Shown here piece after piece: positions 1 to 5,075 of a stretch of DNA of 6,353 bases. Source of the DNA: Gemmatimonadaceae bacterium (GTDB lineage Bacteria > Gemmatimonadota > Gemmatimonadetes > Gemmatimonadales > Gemmatimonadaceae); the NCBI GenBank assembly GCA_025357975.1, contig JANYKY010000338.1, positions 1 through 6,353 on the forward strand, given 5' to 3'. The position numbers were made by a program, and so were the translations under genes. The notes below the pieces were generated by a model. That model had not been told where the DNA came from, did not search any database, and saw nothing but the letters and a program-made list of their open reading frames with translations. Each line of letters opens with the position of its first letter. Within the stretch, counting starts at the first letter, position 1.

Positions 1-9
1 TTCTCCTGT

Positions 10-44
10 CGTTGAATGTGCGTTGGCTGATGCTTCATTCAACG
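10..44. repeat. 9-bp perfect inverted repeat in the 3' flank of the intron
   Basis: CGTTGAATG at 10-18 is mirrored by CATTCAACG at 36-44 around a 17-base spacer. Neither strand has a T-run after it, so it does not look like an intrinsic terminator. Positions 1-79 contain no gene I can support; they are the sequence downstream of the group II intron on the minus strand. The function of the repeat is unknown and it may be chance. Confidence 0.4.
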
Positions 45-79
45 GCCAGTTTCGTCGTCTTTTCGCGACCCATCACGCA

Positions 80-158
80 ATCGGGATAGGGGGTAGCGAC
101 TGATCGTCGCTACTCCCCTCCCACACCACCGGACATGCGGGTCCGCATCCGGCGGTTC
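80..158 (-). ncRNA. Group II intron domains V and VI (catalytic hairpin and branch-point hairpin)
   Basis: Domain V (about 158-122 on the minus strand) starts GAACCGCCGG. It pairs ACCGCCGG with CCGGTGGT (one G-U pair), leaves a two-base bulge (GT), then pairs ATGCG with CGCAT around a four-base loop. This is the usual domain V architecture. Domain VI follows: GTAGCGAC (113-106) pairs with GTCGCTAC (100-93) around a five-base loop. The stem extends with GGGG/CCCC and then GGG/CCC. The A opposite position 87, in TAT, is eight bases from the 3' end, where the bulged branch-point adenosine is expected. Pairing looks intact, so this part of the ribozyme shows no obvious decay. Confidence 0.85.
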
Positions 159-415
159 GGAAAGTTGAGGTTCCCCAAAATGGCAGACCCAAGTGTAGAG
201 GTTCCCTCTTCACCAATTGATTGTATCTCCACTAGCGTGGTACTCTCGGGTTTCACCCTACCCTCCATCGCTGAGCTCCGCCGAGGCGGACATCTGGAGC
301 AACCAACCGACGTTCGCGACATTCACTCTTCTTTCCGTTCGGTCCTTCGCATCGAGGGCGGCACAACTGCTCCGAAGCCTCTTCACTACTATGACCTCTG
401 CTGACTTCTCGCTCC
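159..415 (-). other. Shortened domain IV of the group II intron (site of the missing maturase gene)
   Basis: In intact relatives the reverse transcriptase/maturase gene occupies domain IV, entered shortly after a segment like GTCAGCAGAGGTCATAGTA. That segment is present here on the minus strand at about 387-405. Only some 240 bases then separate it from domain V, instead of the 1.3 kb or more needed for the protein. Two short minus-strand reading frames cross this stretch (258-455 and 110-322). Neither contains reverse transcriptase motifs, so I do not call them genes. A compact palindrome, TCCGCC-GA-GGCGGA at 277-290, is flanked by GCTCC (275-279) and GGAGC (296-300). It could form a capping hairpin on the domain. 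Confidence 0.6.
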
Positions 416-732
416 GTCGTTTACTGCTTCCCCTCGACGTCACCCTTTCAGGCACAAAACGAGATCTCCCCAGGTAAGAACACTGACTGTCCCTGCACGA
501 GCGCCGGATCTACGCAGCCTGACTCTTGATCGCGAGAGCTTCGCGGTCAGTTGCCCGCTCGCCCTTGTCGGCCACGCCTCATATCCGGTTCCTGTTCGTC
601 GCCCCACAGGTCTCGCTCCCCGCTTCTTTCAACGGCTCTCTCGCGATCGCCACCTTGCGGTTCGCTCGGGTCGTTGCGATCAACTCCCCAAAAGGACTTT
701 CACCTCCAAGTCAGTGCCCATGCTGGGCACAC

Positions 733-761
733 AGAAAAAGAGCCCGCCGAAGCGGGCTCTT
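733..761 (-). terminator. Intrinsic terminator downstream of tRNA-Leu; insertion site of the group IIC intron
   Basis: On the minus strand AAGAGCCCGC (761-752) pairs perfectly with GCGGGCTCTT (747-738) around a TTCG loop. The stem is ten base pairs and GC-rich, and a T-run follows at 739-735 (TTTTT, then CT). It lies about 30 bases beyond the tRNA-Leu 3' end and fits a terminator for that tRNA. The last T-run bases are directly followed by the intron's first base at 732, so the terminator remains intact as the intron's 5' exon. The symmetrical stem could also act in the other direction, but the plus strand has no T-run after it. Confidence 0.9.
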
Positions 762-792
762 CAAATGTGGCCATTTTGCAACAAAATCCAGA

Positions 793-876
793 TACCCGGG
801 ACGAGACTCGAACTCGTATATGCCTAAGCACGAAGGATTTTGAGTCCTTTGCGTCTACCGATTCCGCCACCCGGGC
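793..876 (-). tRNA. tRNA-Leu (anticodon CAA)
   Basis: The 84-nt minus-strand sequence folds as a class II tRNA. The acceptor strands are GCCCGGG and CCCGGGT, giving a G1-U72 wobble as the first pair. The D arm is GCGGAATCGGTAGACGC. The anticodon stem AAGGA/TCCTT encloses loop CTCAAAA, placing CAA as the anticodon, which reads UUG leucine codons. The long variable arm has a GTGC/GCAT stem, and the T arm is ACGAG-TTCGAGT-CTCGT. The discriminator base is A, as expected for leucine. The CCA end is not encoded (TC follows), so it must be added by the CCA-adding enzyme. An intrinsic terminator lies downstream. Confidence 0.96.
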
Positions 877-886
877 GAGTGTCGGT

Positions 887-914
887 ATTTAAACTTTCAC
901 TCGGCGAGAGACAA
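887..914 (-). promoter_or_regulatory. Candidate promoter for tRNA-Leu
   Basis: On the minus strand TTGTCT (914-909) and TTAAAT (892-887) are separated by 16 bases, each matching the sigma-70-type boxes at about four of six positions. The -10 element ends ten bases before the mature tRNA 5' end, so transcription would start just a few bases upstream of it. The tRNA lies downstream of the Spy-like gene on the same strand with no clear terminator between them, so read-through transcription is an alternative. Confidence 0.35.
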
Positions 915-939
915 GTCGGACGCAGCGTTCATGGCTCCC

Positions 940-1539
940 TCATTGCTGCTTCAGTACGCGCCTGGCCTGGCGTCGAGCGGCTACCAGTGGTCGGCTGGCC
1001 GGACCGTTGATACCTCCGATTGCGTCACCGTTCTGAGCCTGAGCCGCGCGAAGCGTCTGAGCGCGCTTTCGTATCTCGTTTTGCAAGCCGAAATATTTTG
1101 CGCGCTGAACCGGCGTCAGGAAATTGCCAAGCTCGCGCTGCTCACTTTGAATCAGGTCGATGCGCTGTCGCTGAAGCTGAAGCTGCTGATCGAGGAGCTG
1201 TCCAACCTTGGACTGATTCGCGGCGTCGCCCAGCACAAGCTCGGCTCGCAAAGCCTGCCGCGTCTCTTTCTCCCGGAGTAAAAGATCAGTGCGCTGCCCT
1301 TCGAATCGCCGATTCGTAGCCTGAAGCTTCATCATCTGATCGTCGTTGAGCGCCAGGCGGCGCCGCACCACCTCGCCGGTGCGCTCTCGCAATCTCTGTT
1401 CGAGCTCCATGCGTCGAGCGTCAGGGGCCTGTGCGACCGATGCCTGCGGAGCAGGAACTGTTTGTCCGCCGGCCACAGAGGCCGATGCTAACACAACAGC
1501 GAACAATGCAGTGTGAAGGAAATTGAAGCGTCGCATCAT
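940..1539 (-). CDS. Spy/CpxP-like (LTXXQ-motif) periplasmic protein
   Basis: A 199-residue exported protein. Residues 1-25 form a signal peptide (MMRRF, then a hydrophobic run, then small residues before GGQT). The mature part is Gln/Arg/Glu/Leu-rich and predicted almost wholly alpha-helical. It carries two LTXXQ-type motifs, LNDDQ at 64-68 and LTPVQ at 141-145, the hallmark of the Spy/CpxP/CnrX-like periplasmic family. Members act as ATP-independent chaperones or as stress sensors. Family membership is well supported; the exact role is inferred. It is the third gene of an operon with an ECF sigma factor and anti-sigma factor, overlapping the anti-sigma stop codon by ATGA, which argues for a sensory or regulatory role. 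A Shine-Dalgarno AAGGA lies at 1549-1545, five bases before the first ATG and eight before a second ATG at 1536; either may be used. The mature protein has no His and no Cys, unlike typical metal-binding relatives. Confidence 0.75.
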   Translation of the reverse strand: MMRRFNFLHTALFAVVLASASVAGGQTVPAPQASVAQAPDARRMELEQRLRERTGEVVRRRLALNDDQMMKLQATNRRFEGQRTDLLLREKETRQALRAELVLGDAANQSKVGQLLDQQLQLQRQRIDLIQSEQRELGNFLTPVQRAKYFGLQNEIRKRAQTLRAAQAQNGDAIGGINGPASRPLVAARRQARRVLKQQ

Positions 1540-2195
1540 TGCAGTCCTTCGGTGTCATCGACGCCCACCGAGATCGCCTCAGGCTCAGCAGAAGGCAGAC
1601 CCTTAACCCCGTCGAGATCCTTCAGAAGAGTCTGCAGTTGATCGTCAGTCAGATCCTGAACGCCTCCGGTCAGCGATAGTCCGGTCGAACCGGAATTTCC
1701 AACAGTCTTCGCCGGAGCCGTTGCCACCTCGCTCGTTGCCAGCGGTGCCGAGGGTAGCGAAGCGACAGCCGATGGAGTCGGTGCGGCCGGCGCGACGGAG
1801 CTCACAGTCGCGGTGGGCTTTGCAGCAGAAACCGGAAGCGCCTGCCGACGCGCGTTCGCGAAGGTCAGTGAGCCAGCAACGAGGAGCGTTGCGATGGCGG
1901 ATGTTCTCCAGATAAAAGATCGGTTTGGGCGCGATGTGGCCCGCGGCGGAGCCGAAAGCGCCACATCCGCCGGAGATGGCATCGGCGCCGGCAAAGCCGA
2001 AACAATTCTGCCGACATCGATTCGGGGCGCGAACGGCGCCGCCGCGCGCACCTGGCGCAGAAGCTCCATCTCAGCCCGACAATCGGCACAGCTCTCGACG
2101 TGAGCCGTGAGTGTAGCGGTATCCAGATCGCTCAGCCGCCCATGTATCAGATCGGGCAGTGCGTCGCGGACTTCCGCGTCGATGCAGTCATTCAT
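1536..2195 (-). CDS. Membrane-bound zinc-finger anti-sigma factor (ZAS type)
   Basis: A 219-residue protein. The N-terminal cytoplasmic domain (1-50) contains the zinc-binding anti-sigma signature H32-x3-C36-x2-C39 (HVESCADC), with C4 as a possible further ligand. This domain would bind and hold the adjacent ECF sigma factor. A Pro/Ala-rich linker leads to one membrane segment at about 94-114. An Ala/Pro/Ser-rich stretch and a conserved-looking acidic tail follow, about 181-206, with LTDDQLQTLLKDLDGV and LPSAEPE, predicted to lie outside the cytoplasmic membrane. The start is supported by a strong AAGGAG Shine-Dalgarno sequence at 2208-2203, seven bases before the ATG, inside the sigma gene. 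It overlaps the sigma gene by 8 bp and the Spy-like gene by 4 bp. Loss of the anti-sigma factor on stress would free the sigma factor; the signal is unknown. Confidence 0.85.
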   Translation of the reverse strand: MNDCIDAEVRDALPDLIHGRLSDLDTATLTAHVESCADCRAEMELLRQVRAAAPFAPRIDVGRIVSALPAPMPSPADVALSAPPRATSRPNRSFIWRTSAIATLLVAGSLTFANARRQALPVSAAKPTATVSSVAPAAPTPSAVASLPSAPLATSEVATAPAKTVGNSGSTGLSLTGGVQDLTDDQLQTLLKDLDGVKGLPSAEPEAISVGVDDTEGLQ

Positions 2196-2739
2196 TCAAA
2201 AACTCCTTCACCGCGCGCATTGCGTTGTGGTAGTGAACTCGAGCGGCGCCCTCGGTGGTCCCGACGACTTCCGCGATTTCCTTGTACGAAAATCCCTGCT
2301 CAACGCGCAGGGTAAAAACTTCATGCTGTGTCGGCGATAAACTCGTCACTGCTTTTTTGACCCGCGCTTCTGCTTCTTCAGCGAGCAAGCCATCGAGTGC
2401 GTCAAACTCAGTCACCGCATCTGATGGCTCGATCGATACCATCGCCTTCTGCCGGCGTTCGGACCGTCGCCGATCGAGCATCAAACGCCGCTCGATCGTG
2501 AATAACCAGGTCCGCAAAGAACTCTCTCCCCGGAATGCATCGAGCGATCCGAACGCCCTGACGAAAGTGTCTTGAACCAACTCTTCCACTTCATCCCTCT
2601 CGCCCGAGCTGACGGCAAATCGCGCGAGCGCGTCGGCGTGCCGGCTCACGAGCAGCGAAGCCGCCCTCGAGTCACCAGCCCTCCATCTCGCGATCAGCCG
2701 TTGATCGGATTCGTCGCCGCCCCGGGTTTCGAGTGTCAT
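2188..2739 (-). CDS. ECF-family RNA polymerase sigma factor
   Basis: A 183-residue protein of the usual length for extracytoplasmic-function sigma-70 factors. Region 2 covers about residues 25-95 and includes VEELVQDTFVRAF (51-63), the core-binding helix, and the -10-recognising part FRGESSLRTWLFTIERRLMLD (69-89). Region 4 covers about 128-181, starting LSPTQHEVFTLR and continuing into a helix-turn-helix YKEIAEVVGTTEGAARVHYHNAMRAVKEFL that would bind the -35 element. No region 1 or 3 is present, as expected. It is the first gene of a three-gene operon with its likely anti-sigma factor, which overlaps it by 8 bp. The ATG at 2739 has no clear Shine-Dalgarno sequence, so translation may be inefficient or the message nearly leaderless. 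No convincing promoter could be read in the upstream gap. Confidence 0.92.
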   Translation of the reverse strand: MTLETRGGDESDQRLIARWRAGDSRAASLLVSRHADALARFAVSSGERDEVEELVQDTFVRAFGSLDAFRGESSLRTWLFTIERRLMLDRRRSERRQKAMVSIEPSDAVTEFDALDGLLAEEAEARVKKAVTSLSPTQHEVFTLRVEQGFSYKEIAEVVGTTEGAARVHYHNAMRAVKEFLNE

Positions 2740-2756
2740 TCAAGTCGTAATGTTGG

Positions 2757-2777
2757 ACGCTCGGCGGACGTGAGCGT
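2757..2777. repeat. Small inverted repeat in the divergent intergenic region
   Basis: ACGCTC at 2757-2762 and GAGCGT at 2772-2777 form a 6-bp dyad with a nine-base spacer. It lies between the sigma factor start (minus strand) and the GDPD gene (plus strand). It could be an operator half-site pair or a hairpin in the sigma mRNA leader. It is short and could be chance. Confidence 0.25.
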
Positions 2778-2784
2778 TAATACT

Positions 2785-2790
2785 TATGAT
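2785..2790 (+). promoter_or_regulatory. Candidate -10 element for the GDPD gene
   Basis: TATGAT matches the TATAAT consensus at five of six positions and lies 45 bases before the chosen ATG at 2836. No good -35 box is found 16-18 bases upstream (the sequence there is GC-rich), so it would need an activator or another sigma factor. Confidence 0.25.
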
Positions 2791-2835
2791 TAGCGCAACC
2801 AGCCGACCTGAATGTATTCGAGACACTCTTCGCCA

Positions 2836-3567
2836 ATGGCGATCTCTCACCGCGGATTGCGTCACGCCGCCCCCGAAAACTCGATTCCAGCGTTTACGGC
2901 TGCGATTGAGGCCGGCGCGGAAGCGATTGAGCTCGACGTGCACGGTAGCGCCGACGGCATACTGTTCGTGCACCACGATGCGAACCCCGCACCACTTGAG
3001 AACGGAGAGCCGGGACCGCTCGCATTTGCGGACCTCACTTCGGCGGAAATTTCCGTAATGCGTCTTGCCGGAGGCGTCGCAATACCGACCCTGGACGAGG
3101 TTGTGGAGGCCGTCGACGGACGGGCAGGGATCTTCATTGAAGTGAAAGCTGCCCAGATCGAGGAGGCCACTGCGCGCTGCCTGAAGCGTCACATCGGCAG
3201 AATCGACGAGCTTGCGGTTCACTCATTCGATCATCGGATCGTACGCCGGCTTGCTGGACTTTTACCGAGTGTCAGAACGGGTATCCTGCAGGTGTCATAT
3301 CTGGTGGACAGTTGCGCTGCAATGCGCCTTGCAGGTGCCAGCGATCTCTGGCAACAAGTGGACTTCATCGACGCCGCGCTGGTTTCAGGTGTTCACGCAT
3401 GCAGCGGCCGCGTTGTCGCGTGGACAGCGAATACCGAAGCTCAATGGGAGCGGCTCGAGGCACTGAATGTCGATGCCATATGTACTGATCATGTTGACGC
3501 TTACGCGCGGTGGGCGGCAGAGCGCCCGGATATTCATAAAACCCTTACACGTACAACCGTGCCGTAA
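2836..3567 (+). CDS. Glycerophosphodiester phosphodiesterase family protein (GDPD)
   Basis: A 243-residue protein from the ATG at 2836. GDPD enzymes hydrolyse glycerophosphodiesters, products of phospholipid turnover, to glycerol 3-phosphate and an alcohol. All main motifs of this metal-dependent TIM-barrel family are visible: HRG (H5-R6-G7) with PENS (13-16), ELD (E32, D34), HHD (46-48), an EVK (E102, K104), HSFDH, VVAWTAN, and the C-terminal DAICTDHVD. No signal peptide or membrane segment is seen, so it is probably cytoplasmic, like UgpQ-type enzymes. An in-frame ATG at 2812 would add eight residues, but family members start close to the HRG motif, so 2836 is preferred. Neither start has a clear ribosome binding site. 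It is divergent from the sigma operon and lies 77 bases before the amidohydrolase, possibly in one transcript. Substrate is not determinable. Confidence 0.9.
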   Translation: MAISHRGLRHAAPENSIPAFTAAIEAGAEAIELDVHGSADGILFVHHDANPAPLENGEPGPLAFADLTSAEISVMRLAGGVAIPTLDEVVEAVDGRAGIFIEVKAAQIEEATARCLKRHIGRIDELAVHSFDHRIVRRLAGLLPSVRTGILQVSYLVDSCAAMRLAGASDLWQQVDFIDAALVSGVHACSGRVVAWTANTEAQWERLEALNVDAICTDHVDAYARWAAERPDIHKTLTRTTVP

Positions 3568-3571
3568 CATC

Positions 3572-3576
3572 GGAGG
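3572..3576 (+). promoter_or_regulatory. Shine-Dalgarno GGAGG for the leader ORF
   Basis: GGAGG sits six bases before the ATG at 3583. It is the best ribosome binding site on the plus strand in this window, and it belongs to the tiny ORF rather than directly to the amidohydrolase. The amidohydrolase itself has a weaker GGAG at 3631-3634, ten bases from its ATG. Confidence 0.5.
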
Positions 3577-3582
3577 CCTGCT

Positions 3583-3648
3583 ATGTTTTCCCGCTCTCGA
3601 GCGCAGCCTGCGCTGCGCGGAAACTCAGGCGGAGCTTCAACCCGATGA
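3583..3648 (+). CDS. Candidate 21-residue leader peptide upstream of the amidohydrolase pair
   Basis: An ATG at 3583 opens a frame of 21 codons (begins MFSRSRAQ, ends GGASTR) that stops with TGA at 3646-3648. The stop overlaps the amidohydrolase start codon as ATGA. A GGAGG Shine-Dalgarno sequence precedes it at six bases. This arrangement suggests a translated leader coupled to the downstream gene. The frame also contains alternative small hairpins: GCGCAG (3601-3606) with CTGCGC (3613-3618), or AGCGCA (3600-3605) with TGCGCT (3609-3614). The peptide is rich in Arg, Ser and Gly and resembles no family I know. It may have no function of its own, or the frame may be chance. There is no run of one amino acid's codons as in classical attenuators. 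Confidence 0.4.
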   Translation: MFSRSRAQPALRGNSGGASTR

Positions 3649-5075
3649 AAAGTTATCTCGTTAGCATTGTCGTGCTTGCAGGTGTAGTCGCCTGCGGACC
3701 GTCAAAGCCAGGCCAGCCACCGTCACCCGTGACCGCGAAGGACACCAGCGCGGCACAGGCCGGACCTGGCGGCTTATCTCTCCCTTACGCTGATCCATTC
3801 CCGAGCACCTACGTGCGCATTGCGTCGGCTCCGCTTGTGATCCGCAATGTCAACATCATGACGGCTGCCGGGCCGATGATTCGGAATGGAGCAATCTCTG
3901 TCGCCAACGGAAAGATTGTAGCGCTGGGCGCCACGGTCGAAACTCCGGCTGGAGCAACCGTCATCGACGGAGGGGGCAAGTATGTCACTCCGGGCATCGT
4001 AGACACCCACTCCCACCTCGGCGTCTATGCGGCGCCCGGGGGCGAAGCGCTGAGCGACGGAAACGAAGCGACCAATCCTGTCACAGCGAACGTCTGGGCC
4101 GAGCATTCGGTGTGGCCACAGGATCCGCAGTTCCCGCGGAACCTGGCGGGTGGAGTAACGACATTGCAGGTGCTTCCCGGCTCCGCAAATCTGATCGGCG
4201 GGAGAAGTGTCGTACTGAAGGTTGTGCCGGCCCGGACGGTCCAGGGAATGAAGTTCCCAGGAGCCAAGTATGGTCTCAAGATGGCATGCGGCGAGAACCC
4301 AAAGCGAGTGTACCAGAATCGCGGACCTTCGACACGAATGGGAAACGTCGCAGGATATCGCACAGCCTGGATACAGGCCGAAGCGTATCGCCGAAAGTGG
4401 GACAAGTGGAACAGGGATCATAAGGGTGATCCACCAAGCCGCGACCTGGGCATGGAAACTCTAGCCGAAGTCCTGCGCGGAAATATCCTCGTCCACAATC
4501 ATTGCTATCGCGCGGACGAGATGGCGCAGATGATCGACATCTCCCACGAATTCGGCTACAAGATTCGGGCGTTCCATCATGGCGTTGAGGCATACAAAGT
4601 CGCGGACTTGCTCGCGAAAGAAGGAATCGGCGCGTCCCTCTGGGCAGACTGGGGACAGTTCAAGATGGAGGCGCTGGACGGGATCAAGGCGAACATCGGG
4701 TTGACGTCGAATGCGGGCGTGCGTGTCGCAGTGCACTCTGACGATCCGTCTGGATCGCAGCGGCTGAACCAGGAGGCTGCTAAGGCGATGGCTGCGGGCA
4801 TCGCCGCGGGCATCCCGATCACGGAAGACATGGCCATCAAGTGGCTCACGATCAATCCCGCGTGGCAGCTCGGTCTCGATGATAAGATCGGATCGCTGGA
4901 GCCAGGCAAGGACGCCGACCTCATTCTGTGGACGGGCGATCCCTTCAGCGTCTATTCCAAACCCGAAAAAGTCTGGATCGATGGCGCTATGTATTTCGAC
5001 AGGCTCGATCAGCGTGAACAATGGCGGACAGACTTCGAGTTGGGATTTGTCAAAACACCGGGGATGTTCCGATGA
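3645..5075 (+). CDS. Lipoprotein amidohydrolase, imidazolonepropionase-like (catalytically complete)
   Basis: A 476-residue amidohydrolase-superfamily protein (COG1228-like). Residues 1-17 are a lipoprotein signal: MKSYL, a hydrophobic run, and lipobox VVAC with lipidated C17. A Pro/Ala/Gly-rich linker (18-55) follows, so the enzyme is membrane-anchored outside the cytoplasm. The composite beta domain is at about 62-115 and after 412 (GSLEPGKDADLILWTGDPF). The barrel carries the expected metal and catalytic residues: H122-x-H124 in DTHSHLG, K212 in LKMACGENPK (possible carboxylated lysine), H284/H286 in VHNHCY, H311/H312 in FHHG, and D366 in HSDDPSG. It would hydrolyse an amide or cyclic amide bond, perhaps of a peptide or amino-acid derivative; the substrate cannot be named. 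The start at 3645 gives a proper lipoprotein signal. Its stop overlaps the next gene's start (ATGA), and its start overlaps a candidate leader ORF. Confidence 0.9.
   Translation: MKSYLVSIVVLAGVVACGPSKPGQPPSPVTAKDTSAAQAGPGGLSLPYADPFPSTYVRIASAPLVIRNVNIMTAAGPMIRNGAISVANGKIVALGATVETPAGATVIDGGGKYVTPGIVDTHSHLGVYAAPGGEALSDGNEATNPVTANVWAEHSVWPQDPQFPRNLAGGVTTLQVLPGSANLIGGRSVVLKVVPARTVQGMKFPGAKYGLKMACGENPKRVYQNRGPSTRMGNVAGYRTAWIQAEAYRRKWDKWNRDHKGDPPSRDLGMETLAEVLRGNILVHNHCYRADEMAQMIDISHEFGYKIRAFHHGVEAYKVADLLAKEGIGASLWADWGQFKMEALDGIKANIGLTSNAGVRVAVHSDDPSGSQRLNQEAAKAMAAGIAAGIPITEDMAIKWLTINPAWQLGLDDKIGSLEPGKDADLILWTGDPFSVYSKPEKVWIDGAMYFDRLDQREQWRTDFELGFVKTPGMFR

Larger units (their letters stand above)
80..732 (-). 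mobile_element. ORF-less group II intron, bacterial class C (IIC)
   Basis: Read on the minus strand, the element begins at 732 with GTGTGCCCAGCATGGGC. This fits the GTGYG 5' consensus and closely resembles the start of IIC introns such as that of Oceanobacillus iheyensis. Further family landmarks follow in the right order: GGAGGTGAAAGTCC near 700, AGGAACCGGATATGAGGC near 577-594, and CTTACCTGGGGAGATCTC at 461-478. Then come a short domain IV and domains V and VI at 80-158. The 3' end is CTATCCCGAT, finishing in AT at 81-80. The span is about 653 nt, whereas IIC introns with their maturase/reverse transcriptase are roughly 1.9 kb. No RT motifs (for example a YxDD box) are present in any frame, so the intron-encoded protein is lost. 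It could splice or move only with a protein supplied in trans. It lies directly after an intrinsic terminator, the known preference of IIC introns. Boundaries are inferred from consensus, not from an empty-site comparison. Confidence 0.87.

Noticed and set aside
10..44. Integron attC-like site (GTTGAAT…ATTCAAC)
   Set aside because: The core boxes are in the wrong order for attC, which needs RYYYAAC first and GTTRRRY last. The intron is also placed at a terminator, not here.
110..322. Minus-strand 70-codon frame within the intron
   Set aside because: It runs through domains IV and V, shows no reverse transcriptase or maturase motif, and its sequence is explained by conserved RNA structure.
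258..455. Minus-strand 65-codon frame in the intron as a truncated maturase
   Set aside because: It covers the conserved run-in to domain IV but has none of the RT blocks; translating RNA-conserved sequence gives a misleading frame.
526..892. Plus-strand frames (526-843, 551-892) across the intron 5' half and the tRNA
   Set aside because: They are antisense to the intron, terminator and tRNA-Leu, with low-complexity translations and no ribosome binding site.
931..1281. Plus-strand 116-codon frame opposite the Spy-like gene
   Set aside because: It is a shadow of a well-supported operon gene on the other strand that has a signal peptide and LTXXQ motifs.
940..1539. Metal-sensing CnrX-type function for the Spy-like protein
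   Set aside because: The mature protein has no His or Cys residues, so a His-based metal site is not supported.
2812..2835. Longer GDPD start at 2812
   Set aside because: The extra eight residues precede the HRG motif with no ribosome binding site and no signal-like character; family members normally begin near HRG.
2740..3222. Minus-strand 160-codon frame opposite the GDPD gene, apparently upstream of the sigma gene
   Set aside because: The plus-strand GDPD has all catalytic motifs; this frame is its antisense shadow and resembles no family.
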